Shown: positions 1 through 7,413, counted from the first letter of the stretch. The stretch is DNA of 15,878 bases from an uncultured Clostridia bacterium (GCA_946623485.1 CAMORF010000017.1:1-15878), one strand, 5' to 3'. Translations and numbers: made by a program. The notes: generated by a model from the sequence alone, not told the origin.

Positions 1-386
1 GTATAGGGGCCGATCCCCGGAAGGCGCAGAAGCAATGATACCTCATCCGGAAGGCTTCCGCCATAATCAGACATCACCATCCTTGCAGCTTTTTGCAGAT
101 TGCGGACCCGGCTATAATAGCCAAGGCCTTCCCAGAGCTTTAACAGCTTTTCCTCCGGGCACCTGGCCAGCGCTGCGATATCCGGAAGTTCACGGATAAA
201 TCTTGAAAAATATGGTTTTACCGCCTCTACCCGTGTCTGCTGAAGCATGATCTCGCTCACCCAGACATAGTAAGGCAGCGGATCCTTCCTCCACTCAAGA
301 TCCCGGCAATTCTTCCCATACCAGGCAAGGAGCGGCTTAGCGATCCGCTGCAAGGATTCACTTTCATGTATTTTATCAGAAATCAT
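1..386 (-). CDS. mutY: A/G-specific adenine glycosylase MutY, N-terminal part (cut by window edge)
   Basis: MutY removes adenine mispaired with 8-oxoguanine in base excision repair. The visible 128 residues match the N-terminal half of the six-helix barrel/helix-hairpin-helix domain. WRKDPLPYYVWVSEIMLQQT at residues 32-51 is the family hallmark, and its Glu45 corresponds to the catalytic Glu (E37 in E. coli). The helix-hairpin-helix begins at the window edge with LPGIGPYT. The catalytic Asp, the iron-sulfur cysteines and the C-terminal NUDIX-like domain lie outside the window. The chosen start is ATG at 386-384, which gives a family-typical N-terminus. No good ribosome site stands directly ahead of it. 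Instead the ATG overlaps, as ATGA, the stop of a tiny upstream ORF, so translational coupling is possible. It lies 158 bp downstream of lacI on the same strand with no terminator visible between them. Confidence 0.93.
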   Translation of the reverse strand, partial: MISDKIHESESLQRIAKPLLAWYGKNCRDLEWRKDPLPYYVWVSEIMLQQTRVEAVKPYFSRFIRELPDIAALARCPEEKLLKLWEGLGYYSRVRNLQKAARMVMSDYGGSLPDEVSLLLRLPGIGPY

Positions 387-513
387 GGGATATTCAAGTC
401 CATCAAAAACATCTCTTCCGGCAATCCGCCCATTCTCCGGTCAATCAGACCTTCCTTTCGGCAACCAGCCCATTCTCCGGTCAATCAGATCTTCCTTCCG
501 GCAACCAGCCCAT
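383..513 (-). other. Tandem mini-ORFs with Shine-Dalgarno-like leaders ahead of mutY
   Basis: On the minus strand each 40-bp repeat reads TGACCGGAGAATG: a stop codon, a GGAGA motif, then ATG. This gives 513-481 encoding MGWLPEGRSD and stop, 473-441 encoding MGWLPKGRSD and stop, and 433-383 encoding MGGLPEEMFLMDLNIP and stop. The GGAGA sits directly against the ATG, closer than an ideal ribosome site. The third ORF's TGA (385-383) overlaps the mutY ATG (386-384). The layout is seen directly. Translation of these peptides, and coupling to mutY, are inference; chance expansion of a neutral repeat is the alternative. Confidence 0.4.
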
Positions 514-548
514 TCTCCGGTCAATCAGAGCCGCTTCCGGTCAATCAG
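414..548. repeat. 40-bp direct repeats between lacI and mutY
   Basis: The unit begins CCCATTCTCCGGTCAATCAG on the plus strand. Full units lie at 429-468 and 469-508; a third begins at 509 and diverges after about position 528. The core TCCGGTCAATCAG occurs four times, at 436, 476, 516 and 536, spaced 40, 40 and 20 bp. The last copy contains the lacI stop codon. A degenerate partial copy precedes the array at 414-428. The two full units differ at only two positions, so the duplication looks recent or homogenised. There are no unique spacers, so this is not a CRISPR array. Confidence 0.9.
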
Positions 549-1558
549 CCCAGTTTCCGCACGGATGCCCCCTCCAGGAGGGTTCCTTCAATCAGGCACT
601 TCTCGATCAGGGTCGTCTTCGGTGTCTCGATCAAGGCGATCAGCTCCTGAGCGGCTTTTCTCCCGATCTGCTTCGTATCCTGCATCAGCGTTGTCAGTTT
701 CGGAAACAATGCCCGGGAAATCGGAATCCCGTCGTAACCCACAATGGAGATATCCTCCGGAATCCGCAGCCCGGCTTCCTGTACCGCATGATAGGCGCCG
801 ACTGCCGAAAAATCATCCGGCGTGAACACACAGGTCGGCCGGTCCTGCATGGCCAGAAGCTCCTGCATCCGATACATGGTGGTATCCCCGTCCCGGTATC
901 TGGACTTCAGGATGTAGCTGTCCGGAACGGTAATGCCGTGCGTATACAAAGCCCTGTGAAAGCTTGAAATCCGGTCCCTTGTCACCGAGTTATCATCTCC
1001 GTGGATATAAGCCACCTTCGTATGCCCCATGCCGCAGACATAATCAACCAGGTCTTTCATGCCCTTCACATTGTCCGACACAATTGCGATCCTGCCGTCA
1101 AACAGATAATCAATCGTTACGACGGGCAGGTTGGACCGGACCAGTTCCAGGACCTCAGGGGTTGTAAAATCAATGTTGGCGATCACCACGCCGTCCAGGC
1201 CCCTGTACCTGCAATGTTCATAATAACTCATTCTGCGGTTTGCGACCATATTCATCGATGTAAACGTGATGTCATAGCCCCGCATCTCAGCCGTCACCTT
1301 AAAGCTGTCCAGGATTGCCGCGAAATAATCGTGTGTCAAGCCGCTTTGCAGGTTGTCCGCGAACAGAATCCCCAGGTCATAGGTCCGGTTTGTCTTCAGG
1401 GCACGCGCGGAGGAATTCGGGAAATATCCCATCTCCTTTGCCGCCGCCTGGATCTCCTCCCGCTTCTTCTTTCCGATATCACTGTATCCATTGAGTGCCT
1501 TGCTCACAGTTGCCACGGAAACATTGCACCGCGCGGCAATATCTTTCATCGATACCAT
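545..1558 (-). CDS. LacI-family transcriptional repressor, probable regulator of the divergent cellobiose phosphorylase gene
   Basis: This 337-residue protein has the LacI/GalR plan. The N-terminal helix-turn-helix is MKDIAARCNVSVATVSKALN (residues 4-23). A hinge region containing SARAL follows, and then a periplasmic-binding-protein-like sensor domain that starts near YDLGILF and includes VFTPDDFSAVGAYHAV and ISIVGYDGIPIS. The frame is open further upstream, but the start is set at ATG 1558-1556 because AGGAGG lies nine bases ahead and the family N-terminus fits. It is divergent from cellobiose phosphorylase, with a 405-bp control region between. Its promoter has an exact TATAAT, and a palindrome lies at the expected transcription start, which suggests autorepression. 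The effector is unknown: cellobiose or a related sugar is inferred from the neighbour only. A CcpA-like global role is less likely given the local pairing. Confidence 0.93.
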   Translation of the reverse strand: MVSMKDIAARCNVSVATVSKALNGYSDIGKKKREEIQAAAKEMGYFPNSSARALKTNRTYDLGILFADNLQSGLTHDYFAAILDSFKVTAEMRGYDITFTSMNMVANRRMSYYEHCRYRGLDGVVIANIDFTTPEVLELVRSNLPVVTIDYLFDGRIAIVSDNVKGMKDLVDYVCGMGHTKVAYIHGDDNSVTRDRISSFHRALYTHGITVPDSYILKSRYRDGDTTMYRMQELLAMQDRPTCVFTPDDFSAVGAYHAVQEAGLRIPEDISIVGYDGIPISRALFPKLTTLMQDTKQIGRKAAQELIALIETPKTTLIEKCLIEGTLLEGASVRKLG

Positions 1559-1655
1559 ATCCCGATCCCTCCTGGCGAAAATGTTCCCGGCCTGAGTTTC
1601 ATTTTCCCCTGTTCCCCCATGGAAAAGCAGCCAGAATGTGCCATACAGCATCTGC

Positions 1656-1694
1656 TATGAAAACATTCTGCCTCTGCTTGCGAAAACAATTTTC
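1656..1694. promoter_or_regulatory. Two weaker GAAAAC operator-like sites
   Basis: GAAAACAATTTTC (1682-1694) is a palindrome with five-base arms. ATGAAAACATTC (1657-1668) is a half-site. Together with the strong site at 1704, the GAAAAC motifs start at 1659, 1682 and 1704. The spacing of 23 and 22 bp is about two helical turns, so they could be bound on one DNA face. Confidence 0.4.
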
Positions 1695-1701
1695 CGCTTC
1701 T

Positions 1702-1716
1702 ATGAAAACGTTTTCG
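1702..1716. promoter_or_regulatory. Palindromic LacI-family operator candidate
   Basis: ATGAAAACGTTTTCG contains the perfect 12-bp palindrome GAAAACGTTTTC (1704-1715) with the central CG step typical of LacI/CcpA-family operators. It matches nine of ten fixed positions of the cre consensus WTGNAANCGNWNNCW. It sits just downstream of the lacI -10 box, a usual position for autorepression. Confidence 0.65.
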
Positions 1717-1723
1717 TAATAGC

Positions 1724-1753
1724 ATTATAGCGTAAGTAAAAGTAAAAAATCAA
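1724..1753 (-). promoter_or_regulatory. Sigma-A-type promoter of lacI
   Basis: Read on the minus strand: TTGATT (1753-1748), an 18-bp spacer, then an exact TATAAT (1729-1724). Transcription would start around 1717, within the palindromic operator, giving a leader of about 160 bases before the ATG at 1558. Confidence 0.7.
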
Positions 1754-1849
1754 CTGACCGCCGGCTCAAAAAGTCCTGCTGCGAGACATTTTGACGTTTT
1801 CTACAGTTTTCAATTCATAATTTTGTCTATTTTTCATAGTTATTCTTTT

Positions 1850-1864
1850 CCGAAATCGATTGCT
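1850..1864 (+). promoter_or_regulatory. cre/LacI-operator-like site overlapping the -35 box
   Basis: CCGAAATCGATTGCT matches eight of ten fixed positions of the cre consensus; only the first two bases fail. It overlaps the -35 box of the cellobiose phosphorylase promoter, where a bound repressor would block polymerase. It could serve CcpA or the adjacent LacI protein; the sequence cannot separate these. Confidence 0.35.
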
Positions 1865-1888
1865 TTTCTGCACTTTTACGCTTATACT
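1860..1888 (+). promoter_or_regulatory. Sigma-A-type promoter of cellobiose phosphorylase
   Basis: TTGCTT (1860-1865), a 17-bp spacer, then TATACT (1883-1888), five of six matches at -10. This gives a leader of roughly 70 bases before the ATG. A second, weaker possibility upstream is TTGACG (1791-1796) with CATAAT (1816-1821), but its spacer is 19 bp. Confidence 0.55.
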
Positions 1889-1963
1889 GCGAGTATCGGG
1901 GCACTTAATCGTTTTCCTAACTCTACTGCAATCCTAATTCTATTTCAAAAAGGAGATTCTTCC

Positions 1964-4399
1964 ATGAAATACGGCTATTTTGATGATGCGGCGCGTGAGT
2001 ACGTCATCACAACCCCAAAGACACCTCTTCCCTGGATCAATTATCTTGGATGCAATGACTTTTTCTCAATCATCTCCAACACCTGCGGCGGATACAGCTT
2101 TTATAAGGACGCAAAGATGCTGCGCATCACCCGGTACCGCTACAATAATGTTCCCTATGACTCAAACGGCAAATACTACTATATCCAGGATGAAGGCTTT
2201 GTCTGGAATCCCGGATGGCAGCCGACCCAGACAGCGCTGGATTCCTACGAGTGCCATCACGGCATCGGGTATACACGCTTCCTGTCCTCCAAAAACGGCC
2301 TCCACGCAGATCTGCTGAATTTTGTCCCCCTGCATGATACCTGTGAGGTCAACTGCCTGACCCTGAAAAATGAAAGCGGCCAGGAGAAGGTCTTCACGAT
2401 TTACTCCTATGTAGAGTTCTGTCTCTGGAATGCGCTGGATGATATGACCAACTATCAGCGGAACCTGTCCACCGGTGAGGTGGAGGTCGATGGCTCCACG
2501 ATCTATCATAAGACGGAATACCGGGAACGCAGGAACCATTACGCCTTTTTCTCCGTCAATGAAAAGGCAGATGGCTTTGACACCTCCCGCGATGCCTTTA
2601 TCGGAACCTATCAGAGCGCATCCGACCCCCAGGCGATCAAAAACGGAGGCTGCACGAATTCCATTGCGAGCGGATGGTATCCCATCGCGGCGCATCAGCT
2701 CAATGTCCGGCTGCAGCCCGGCCAGGAGAAGAGCTTCGTCTTTGTCCTGGGCTATGCGGAAAACCCGACGGATCAAAAGTGGGAATCACCCAATGTCATC
2801 AACAAAACACCTGCAAGGGCGCTTCTTGCAAAGTACCAGTCTACAGAGGATGTCAGGCGCGCATTCGAGGAACTGAACGCCTATTGGACCGCTCTTCTGT
2901 CCGGCTACCGTGTCACCTGCAGCGATGAGAAGGTCAGCCGGATGGTCAATATCTGGAACCAGTATCAGTGCATGGTCACCTTCAACATGTCCCGCTCTAC
3001 CTCCTATTATGAGTCGGGCATCGGACGGGGCATGGGCTTTCGGGATTCCAACCAGGATCTTCTCGGGTTCGTACACCTGATTCCGGAAAAAGCCCGTGAG
3101 CGGATCATTGACATCGCTTCCACACAGTTTGCGGATGGCTCCGCTTACCATCAGTACCAGCCTCTGACCAAGAGGGGGAACTCAGACATCGGTTCCGGAT
3201 TCAATGACGATCCGCTCTGGCTGATTGCCGGAACGGCTGCCTATGTGAAGGAAACCGGTGATTTCTCAATCCTCGATGAGATGGTTCCCTTTGACAATGA
3301 TGAATCCACGAAGGTTCCGCTTTTTGAACACCTGACGAGGTCATTTGACTATATCGTATCCCACAAGGGTCCCCACGGTCTGCCCCTGATCGGCCGTGCC
3401 GACTGGAATGACTGCCTGAACCTGAACTGCTTTTCCGACACGCCTGGAGAATCCTTCCAGACCAGCGGCCCGAGCGAAGGGCCTGTGGCGGAATCCGTCT
3501 TCATCGCCGGCATGTTTGTCAAGTACGGGGAAGAATACCGTAAAATGTGTCTGCACCGTGGTCTGGCCGACAAGGCAGCCCAGGCTGAGGCAGAAGTGAA
3601 AGCGATGTATGATTGCGCGCTGGATGCCGGCTGGGACGGGGAATGGTTTGTCCGCGCTTATGACGCAAACGGCAATAAGGTCGGCTCCGCGCAGTGCGAG
3701 GAGGGAAAGATCTTTATCGAGCCCCAGGGCTTCTGCGTGCTGGCAGGAATCGGCGTCAAGGAAGGAAAGGCGCAAAAGGCGCTTGCTTCTGTTGAAAAAT
3801 ACCTGGACACCAGGTATGGCATCATGATCCTGCAGCCATGCTACACCCATTACTATCTGAACCTGGGAGAGATCTCCTCCTATCCGCCCGGATATAAGGA
3901 AAACGGCGGGATCTTCTGCCACAATAATCCCTGGGTATCGATCGCGGAGACAGTGGTCGGCCATGGCGACCGGGCGTTTGAGATCTACAAGAAAACCTGC
4001 CCTGCATACATTGAGGACATTTCAGACGTGCACTGCACCGAGCCTTATGTTTACAGCCAGATGGTCGCCGGCAAGGACGCGGCTTTCTTCGGCCAGGGAA
4101 AGAACAGCTGGCTGACCGGGACGGCCGCCTGGACATTTGTCAATGTGTCCCAGTATATCCTTGGAATCCAGCCGGACTATGACGGCCTGAAGATCGATCC
4201 ATGCGTGCCGGCCGATTTCGGAGACTATGCCATCGACCGCCGGTTCCGCGGCGCCCTTTACCATATCCAGGTACAGAACCCGGATCATGTGCAGAAGGGG
4301 ATCAAATCGCTTACTGTAAACGGCAAAAAGATTGACGGGAATGTGATACCGTTTGAAGACGGCGTAAAGGAATACACTGTGACTGCAGTGATGGGATAA
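1964..4399 (+). CDS. cbp: Cellobiose phosphorylase (glycoside hydrolase family 94)
   Basis: This enzyme splits cellobiose with inorganic phosphate into alpha-glucose 1-phosphate and glucose, saving ATP relative to hydrolysis. The 811-residue length matches characterised clostridial enzymes. The N-terminus [20 protein letters not shown] and the body match that subfamily: [16 protein letters not shown] in the beta-sandwich, [16 protein letters not shown] around residues 354-369 and [15 protein letters not shown] around 478-492. DWND (480-483) carries the family general acid, taken as Asp483 by recalled alignment. [15 protein letters not shown] lies in the C-terminal part of the barrel. There is no signal peptide, so it is cytoplasmic. 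The start is ATG 1964, with AAGGAG eight bases ahead; the in-frame ATG at 1823 lacks a ribosome site and family similarity. The subfamily match argues against chitobiose or cellodextrin phosphorylase. No transporter or glucokinase is adjacent. Confidence 0.97.
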   Translation: MKYGYFDDAAREYVITTPKTPLPWINYLGCNDFFSIISNTCGGYSFYKDAKMLRITRYRYNNVPYDSNGKYYYIQDEGFVWNPGWQPTQTALDSYECHHGIGYTRFLSSKNGLHADLLNFVPLHDTCEVNCLTLKNESGQEKVFTIYSYVEFCLWNALDDMTNYQRNLSTGEVEVDGSTIYHKTEYRERRNHYAFFSVNEKADGFDTSRDAFIGTYQSASDPQAIKNGGCTNSIASGWYPIAAHQLNVRLQPGQEKSFVFVLGYAENPTDQKWESPNVINKTPARALLAKYQSTEDVRRAFEELNAYWTALLSGYRVTCSDEKVSRMVNIWNQYQCMVTFNMSRSTSYYESGIGRGMGFRDSNQDLLGFVHLIPEKARERIIDIASTQFADGSAYHQYQPLTKRGNSDIGSGFNDDPLWLIAGTAAYVKETGDFSILDEMVPFDNDESTKVPLFEHLTRSFDYIVSHKGPHGLPLIGRADWNDCLNLNCFSDTPGESFQTSGPSEGPVAESVFIAGMFVKYGEEYRKMCLHRGLADKAAQAEAEVKAMYDCALDAGWDGEWFVRAYDANGNKVGSAQCEEGKIFIEPQGFCVLAGIGVKEGKAQKALASVEKYLDTRYGIMILQPCYTHYYLNLGEISSYPPGYKENGGIFCHNNPWVSIAETVVGHGDRAFEIYKKTCPAYIEDISDVHCTEPYVYSQMVAGKDAAFFGQGKNSWLTGTAAWTFVNVSQYILGIQPDYDGLKIDPCVPADFGDYAIDRRFRGALYHIQVQNPDHVQKGIKSLTVNGKKIDGNVIPFEDGVKEYTVTAVMG

Positions 4400-4417
4400 A
4401 GCGCTGCCTCGAAGAAG

Positions 4418-4491
4418 CCTGCCCGGCCAGGGCAGGCGCGTGACTGCCGGCTTCAGGCTGGTTACCGGCTTCAGGCTGGCTGCCGGCTTCC
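4418..4491. repeat. Short hairpin and 18-bp repeats downstream of cellobiose phosphorylase
   Basis: CCTGCCC (4418-4424) pairs with GGGCAGG (4430-4436) across a five-base loop, without a T-run. An 18-bp direct repeat beginning CCGGCTTCAGGCTGG follows at 4447 and 4465, with a truncated third copy at 4483-4491. An inverted copy, CCTGAAGCCGG, lies at 4595-4605 beyond the terminator, so long-range pairing is possible. Confidence 0.7.
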
Positions 4492-4540
4492 TTTCCCGGT
4501 GATCAAAAAACCGGCAGAGAATAGGAAAAGAACAGCCAAA

Positions 4541-4576
4541 AAGAGGATGGATCTCATCTGCGGATCCATCCTCTTT
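4541..4576. terminator. Bidirectional intrinsic terminator between cellobiose phosphorylase and rpiB
   Basis: AAGAGGATGGATC (4541-4553) pairs perfectly with GATCCATCCTCTT (4563-4575) across a nine-base loop; A4540-T4576 extends the stem. A pyrimidine run rich in T follows on the plus strand. On the minus strand the stem ends in five T (complement of 4538-4542). It therefore serves both convergent transcription units. Confidence 0.88.
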
Positions 4577-4624
4577 CTTTTCTTTCATGCCGGCCCTGAA
4601 GCCGGTTTTCTTTCCGGTGCCGGG

Positions 4625-5068
4625 TCAGCCTTTTTTCTCGATCTCCGAAATCATGTCAATCCTGGTCTGATGCCTTCCGCCCTGGAATTCAGCATCCAGC
4701 CAGGCATCTACAATCATCTTCGCAAGCTCTACGCCGACAACACGGGCTCCGAAGCAAAGGACATTGGAATTGTTATGCTGGCGGGACAGCTTTGCGCTGT
4801 AGGGCTCGCTGCAGCAGACCGCACGGATCCCCCTGACCTTATTGCAGGCAATCGAGATCCCGACGCCGGTGCCGCAGATCGCTATGCCAAGATCCGCCTC
4901 TTTGGCCAGGACCTTGCGGGCCACCTTCTCTCCCCATTCCGGATAATTGCTGCTCTCCCGGGAGAATGTCCCGATCTCCTCCACCTCGATGCCCCGTGCC
5001 TTCAGATGCTCCGTAATGGCCTCGCGCATCTCCACTGCGCTGTGGTCATTTCCGATTACGATTTTCAT
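4625..5068 (-). CDS. rpiB: Ribose-5-phosphate isomerase B (RpiB/LacAB family)
   Basis: RpiB interconverts ribose 5-phosphate and ribulose 5-phosphate in the non-oxidative pentose phosphate pathway. The 147 residues fit the family length. Visible motifs are MKIVIGNDHS with Asp8 and His9, GIAICGTGVGISIACNKV with catalytic Cys65 and the GTG loop, SRQHNNSNVL with His98 and Asn99, and GARVVG with Arg109. AAAGGAG lies ten bases ahead of the ATG. It starts 30 bp after recN ends, on the same strand, so it probably shares the recN transcript, and it ends at the bidirectional terminator. The family also includes allose 6-phosphate and galactose 6-phosphate isomerases. No sugar-specific partner stands beside it in the operon, which favours the RpiB role. 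Confidence 0.95.
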   Translation of the reverse strand: MKIVIGNDHSAVEMREAITEHLKARGIEVEEIGTFSRESSNYPEWGEKVARKVLAKEADLGIAICGTGVGISIACNKVRGIRAVCCSEPYSAKLSRQHNNSNVLCFGARVVGVELAKMIVDAWLDAEFQGGRHQTRIDMISEIEKKG

Positions 5069-5098
5069 GATTCTATTGCTCCTTTCCCTTTATTCCAT

Positions 5099-6778
5099 TC
5101 AATCTAAAAGCTTTTGCTGATCGGCAAGCCGTTTCATCTCCTCAGCGCTCTTTCTGACCGTGTCCGTAATCCTGGCGCCGCCAAGGATTCTGGTCAGCTC
5201 CTCAATGATTTCATCCGGATTCAGTTCCCTGACATGGGTCCGCGTAACTCCATCCTGTACGGACTTTTCAATCAGGTAGTGCGCATCTGCCATCGAGGCG
5301 ATCTGCGCCAGATGCGTAATGGCAATCACCTGCCTGGACCTGGACAGCTTTGCCATCTTTTCCGAAACCTTCTGCGCCGTCCGCCCGCTGATTCCGGTAT
5401 CGATCTCATCAAAGATCAAGGTACCGATGGAATCCTTGTTGGCCATGACCGTTTTGATGCCAAGCATGATCCTGGACAGCTCTCCGCCGGATGCAACGCT
5501 TTGCAGAGGTCTCAGCGGCATGCCCGGATTGGTGGAAATATGAAACACAACCGCATCCGCACCATTTTCTGTCATCTCCTTCAACGGATCAAACAGGATT
5601 TCAAAGCGCACATCCAGGAAATTCAGTTCTTCCAGAGACTGCCGGATCAGTCCTGACAGCTGGGAAGCCGACTCCTTCCGGAGTCTGGTAATAGCGTCAC
5701 AATCCCGGCGAAGCTTCTGCCTGCTTTCCTCCAGCTTTTTTTGGATCCCGGCGACATAAGCGTCATAGTCCGTCAGCCGCTTCAGGGTTTCCGCCTGCCT
5801 GTCATGGTAAGCGAGGATGTCCGGAATGGTCTTTCCATATTTTGTTTTCAGGCGGTTGATCAGGTCAAGTCTTTGAGCGATTTCATCCAGCTCCCTTTCA
5901 TCATAATTAAAATCATCCAGGAATGAGGCAATCGACCGGTTAAAGTCATTGCACAGATCCTCGATCTGCGAGAGCATGACACTCATATCCTGGAGCGATT
6001 CATCCAGGTGGCTGACCCTTGCCAGAATGCCGGAAGCAGCTGAGATGTTCATCAGCGCTCCGCTGTCGCTCCCGGTCAGCTGCTCCGCTTCCCCCACCGA
6101 TTCCAGGATCTTCTGGGCGTTGGAGAGCTTCCTGTACCTGGCCTCAAGCTCCTCATCTTCTCCTTCCCGCAGGGAAGCCTCTTCGATCTCGCCGATCTCG
6201 AAGGAAAGAAAGTCAATCTGCCTGGCGCGGTCTTTCTCATCCAGCATGGCCTTTTCCAGCTGTCTGGACGCTTCCTGCCAGGCGCGGAAATGTTCCTGGC
6301 AGGATCGCTTCCTGTCAGCCAGTGCCCGGTCAGCAAAGCTGTCCACCAGCTCAAGATGGTACCTGGGATAAAGCAGCGACTGGTGCTCATGCTGCCCGTG
6401 GATATCAATCAGGCTTGCGGCAATCTCCCGCACCTTCGCAACCGTTACGGTTTCGCCATTGATCCGGCTTGTGCTTCTTCCGTTCCTGTAGTTCCTTGAG
6501 ATGATCACGCACCCATCCATCACAGGCAGCTCCATCTCATTTAACAGGCGCACAGCCTCGGGGGAGTCCGTCTCAAAGTTTAGTTCTACCATTGCATAGT
6601 CCGCGCCCTCCCGGACAAGATCCTTCAGGGAGCCGGTTCCCAGCGCGGCACTGACCGACCCGATGATAATGGATTTTCCGGCGCCGGTCTCACCCGTCAG
6701 AATATTCAGGCCGTCTTTGAGCAGTATTTCCTCCTCATCAATCAGAGCAAGGTTCTTTACATGAATGCTTCTTAACAT
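5099..6778 (-). CDS. recN: DNA repair protein RecN (SMC-like ATPase)
   Basis: RecN is a cohesin/SMC-like ATPase that acts early in double-strand break repair. The length, 559 residues, is normal. The order of parts is Walker A GETGAGKS (29-36), two coiled-coil arms in the middle (for example the region from EHFRAWQEASRQLEKA onward), the ABC signature SGGELSR (430-436), Walker B LIFDEIDTG (454-462) and an H-loop in VIAITHLAQIASMADAH. The start is ATG 6778-6776, with a G-rich GGGGGA just ahead. It is separated from argR by a 179-bp gap with a terminator, so it probably has its own promoter, although I cannot place one confidently. I see no LexA box of the GAAC-N4-GTTC type. The operon then runs into rpiB. 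Confidence 0.97.
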   Translation of the reverse strand: MLRSIHVKNLALIDEEEILLKDGLNILTGETGAGKSIIIGSVSAALGTGSLKDLVREGADYAMVELNFETDSPEAVRLLNEMELPVMDGCVIISRNYRNGRSTSRINGETVTVAKVREIAASLIDIHGQHEHQSLLYPRYHLELVDSFADRALADRKRSCQEHFRAWQEASRQLEKAMLDEKDRARQIDFLSFEIGEIEEASLREGEDEELEARYRKLSNAQKILESVGEAEQLTGSDSGALMNISAASGILARVSHLDESLQDMSVMLSQIEDLCNDFNRSIASFLDDFNYDERELDEIAQRLDLINRLKTKYGKTIPDILAYHDRQAETLKRLTDYDAYVAGIQKKLEESRQKLRRDCDAITRLRKESASQLSGLIRQSLEELNFLDVRFEILFDPLKEMTENGADAVVFHISTNPGMPLRPLQSVASGGELSRIMLGIKTVMANKDSIGTLIFDEIDTGISGRTAQKVSEKMAKLSRSRQVIAITHLAQIASMADAHYLIEKSVQDGVTRTHVRELNPDEIIEELTRILGGARITDTVRKSAEEMKRLADQQKLLD

Positions 6779-6862
6779 CTTTTCCCCCAGACAATTTCTT
6801 CCGGTCCTGTTTTCACAAGCCCAAATAAGCAGGCAGCAGAATGGATTATCGTTAATCCAATT

Positions 6863-6902
6863 AAAAAAAGAATTCCTGCACCTTCATGCAAGACTCTTTT
6901 TT
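6863..6902 (-). terminator. Intrinsic terminator after argR
   Basis: On the minus strand an imperfect hairpin forms. The outer AAAAAAGA (plus 6864-6871) pairs with TCTTTTTT (6895-6902) and the inner TGCA (6877-6880) with TGCA (6887-6890), with one bulge and two mismatches. It ends in seven T. A-runs on both sides make it potentially bidirectional. Confidence 0.65.
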
Positions 6903-6919
6903 ATAGAAGCCAAGCTCCC

Positions 6920-6956
6920 CCGGATCTGTTCAAAAGTTCTTTTTGAACGGATCCGG
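6920..6956. repeat. Long inverted repeat directly after argR
   Basis: CCGGATCTGTTCAAAA (6920-6935) pairs with TTTTGAACGGATCCGG (6941-6956): sixteen pairs including one G-T wobble, with a five-base loop. It starts two bases past the argR stop codon. No T-run follows directly, so it is either a transcript-stabilising hairpin or the first half of a double terminator with 6863-6902. Confidence 0.75.
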
Positions 6957-6957
6957 A

Positions 6958-7413
6958 TCAGGACATGTTCGCTCTGATTTTATCCATGACCAGATCGGTT
7001 TCTTCCGGTGAATGGACTGCGCAGAAGATCGTGTCGTCCCCTGCGATACAGCCGGCGACCTCTGGCCAGTTCATCGCGTCGAGCGCGGCGGCAACTGCCA
7101 TGGCCATGCCGGATACTGTCCGGATCACGATCAGGTTGCCGGCATTGTCCATATCTACGAATCCATCTCTCAGGACCCGGAGATACTTCTCAACCAGTCT
7201 CTCAGAGCCTGATTCGATTGCCGTATACCGCTGGTGTCCGCCGCCGGTTGAAACCTTCATCAGTTTCAGTTCACGGATATCACGTGAAATCGTCGCCTGT
7301 GTCGCCTTGAAGCCTTCCTCCTTCAGGTGCCCGGCAAGCTCGTCCTGGGTCTCGATATCATACTGAGTAATGAGTTCTAAGATCTTTGCCTGCCTTCTGA
7401 CTTTCATCATCAT
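6958..7413 (-). CDS. argR: Arginine repressor ArgR/AhrC
   Basis: ArgR is a hexameric regulator that represses arginine synthesis and activates catabolism when arginine is bound. It has 151 residues from ATG 7413-7411. The N-terminal winged helix-turn-helix contains KVRRQAKILELI and ATQATISRDIRELKLMKV (37-54). The C-terminal core has the arginine-binding GDDT (125-128). The start lies seven bases after GGAAGG; two further ATG codons follow at once, and an open frame reaches up to 7509 without family similarity. In this cluster ArgR usually sits between tlyA/nadK and recN, as here, and not with arg biosynthetic genes. A 284-bp palindrome-rich gap separates it from nadK, so separate expression is possible. 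Confidence 0.96.
   Translation of the reverse strand: MMMKVRRQAKILELITQYDIETQDELAGHLKEEGFKATQATISRDIRELKLMKVSTGGGHQRYTAIESGSERLVEKYLRVLRDGFVDMDNAGNLIVIRTVSGMAMAVAAALDAMNWPEVAGCIAGDDTIFCAVHSPEETDLVMDKIRANMS

Larger units (their letters stand above)
1559..1963. promoter_or_regulatory. Divergent lacI/cellobiose phosphorylase control region
   Basis: No convincing gene lies in these 405 bases; an upstream in-frame extension of cellobiose phosphorylase is open but lacks family similarity. The region is AT-rich compared with the flanking genes. It holds a promoter for each direction, a perfect 12-bp operator-like palindrome, two weaker GAAAAC sites and a catabolite-response-like site, each listed separately. 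Isolated CGTTTTC half-sites also appear near 1794 and 1909. Confidence 0.8.

Noticed and set aside
429-528. CRISPR array from the 40-bp repeats
   Set aside because: Units abut directly with no unique spacers, copies are too few, and no cas genes are near.
1823-1963. N-terminal extension of cellobiose phosphorylase by 47 residues
   Set aside because: There is no ribosome site at 1823, the candidate promoter lies inside it, and relatives begin at [12 protein letters not shown] sequence, as from 1964.
6926-6949. LexA/SOS box upstream of recN
   Set aside because: The repeat reads GTTC...GAAC, the reverse of the Gram-positive GAAC-N4-GTTC arrangement, and it is better explained as a hairpin stem after argR.
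7012-7366. Several plus-strand open frames opposite argR
   Set aside because: They overlap the conserved ArgR DNA-binding and arginine-binding motifs and show no family features.
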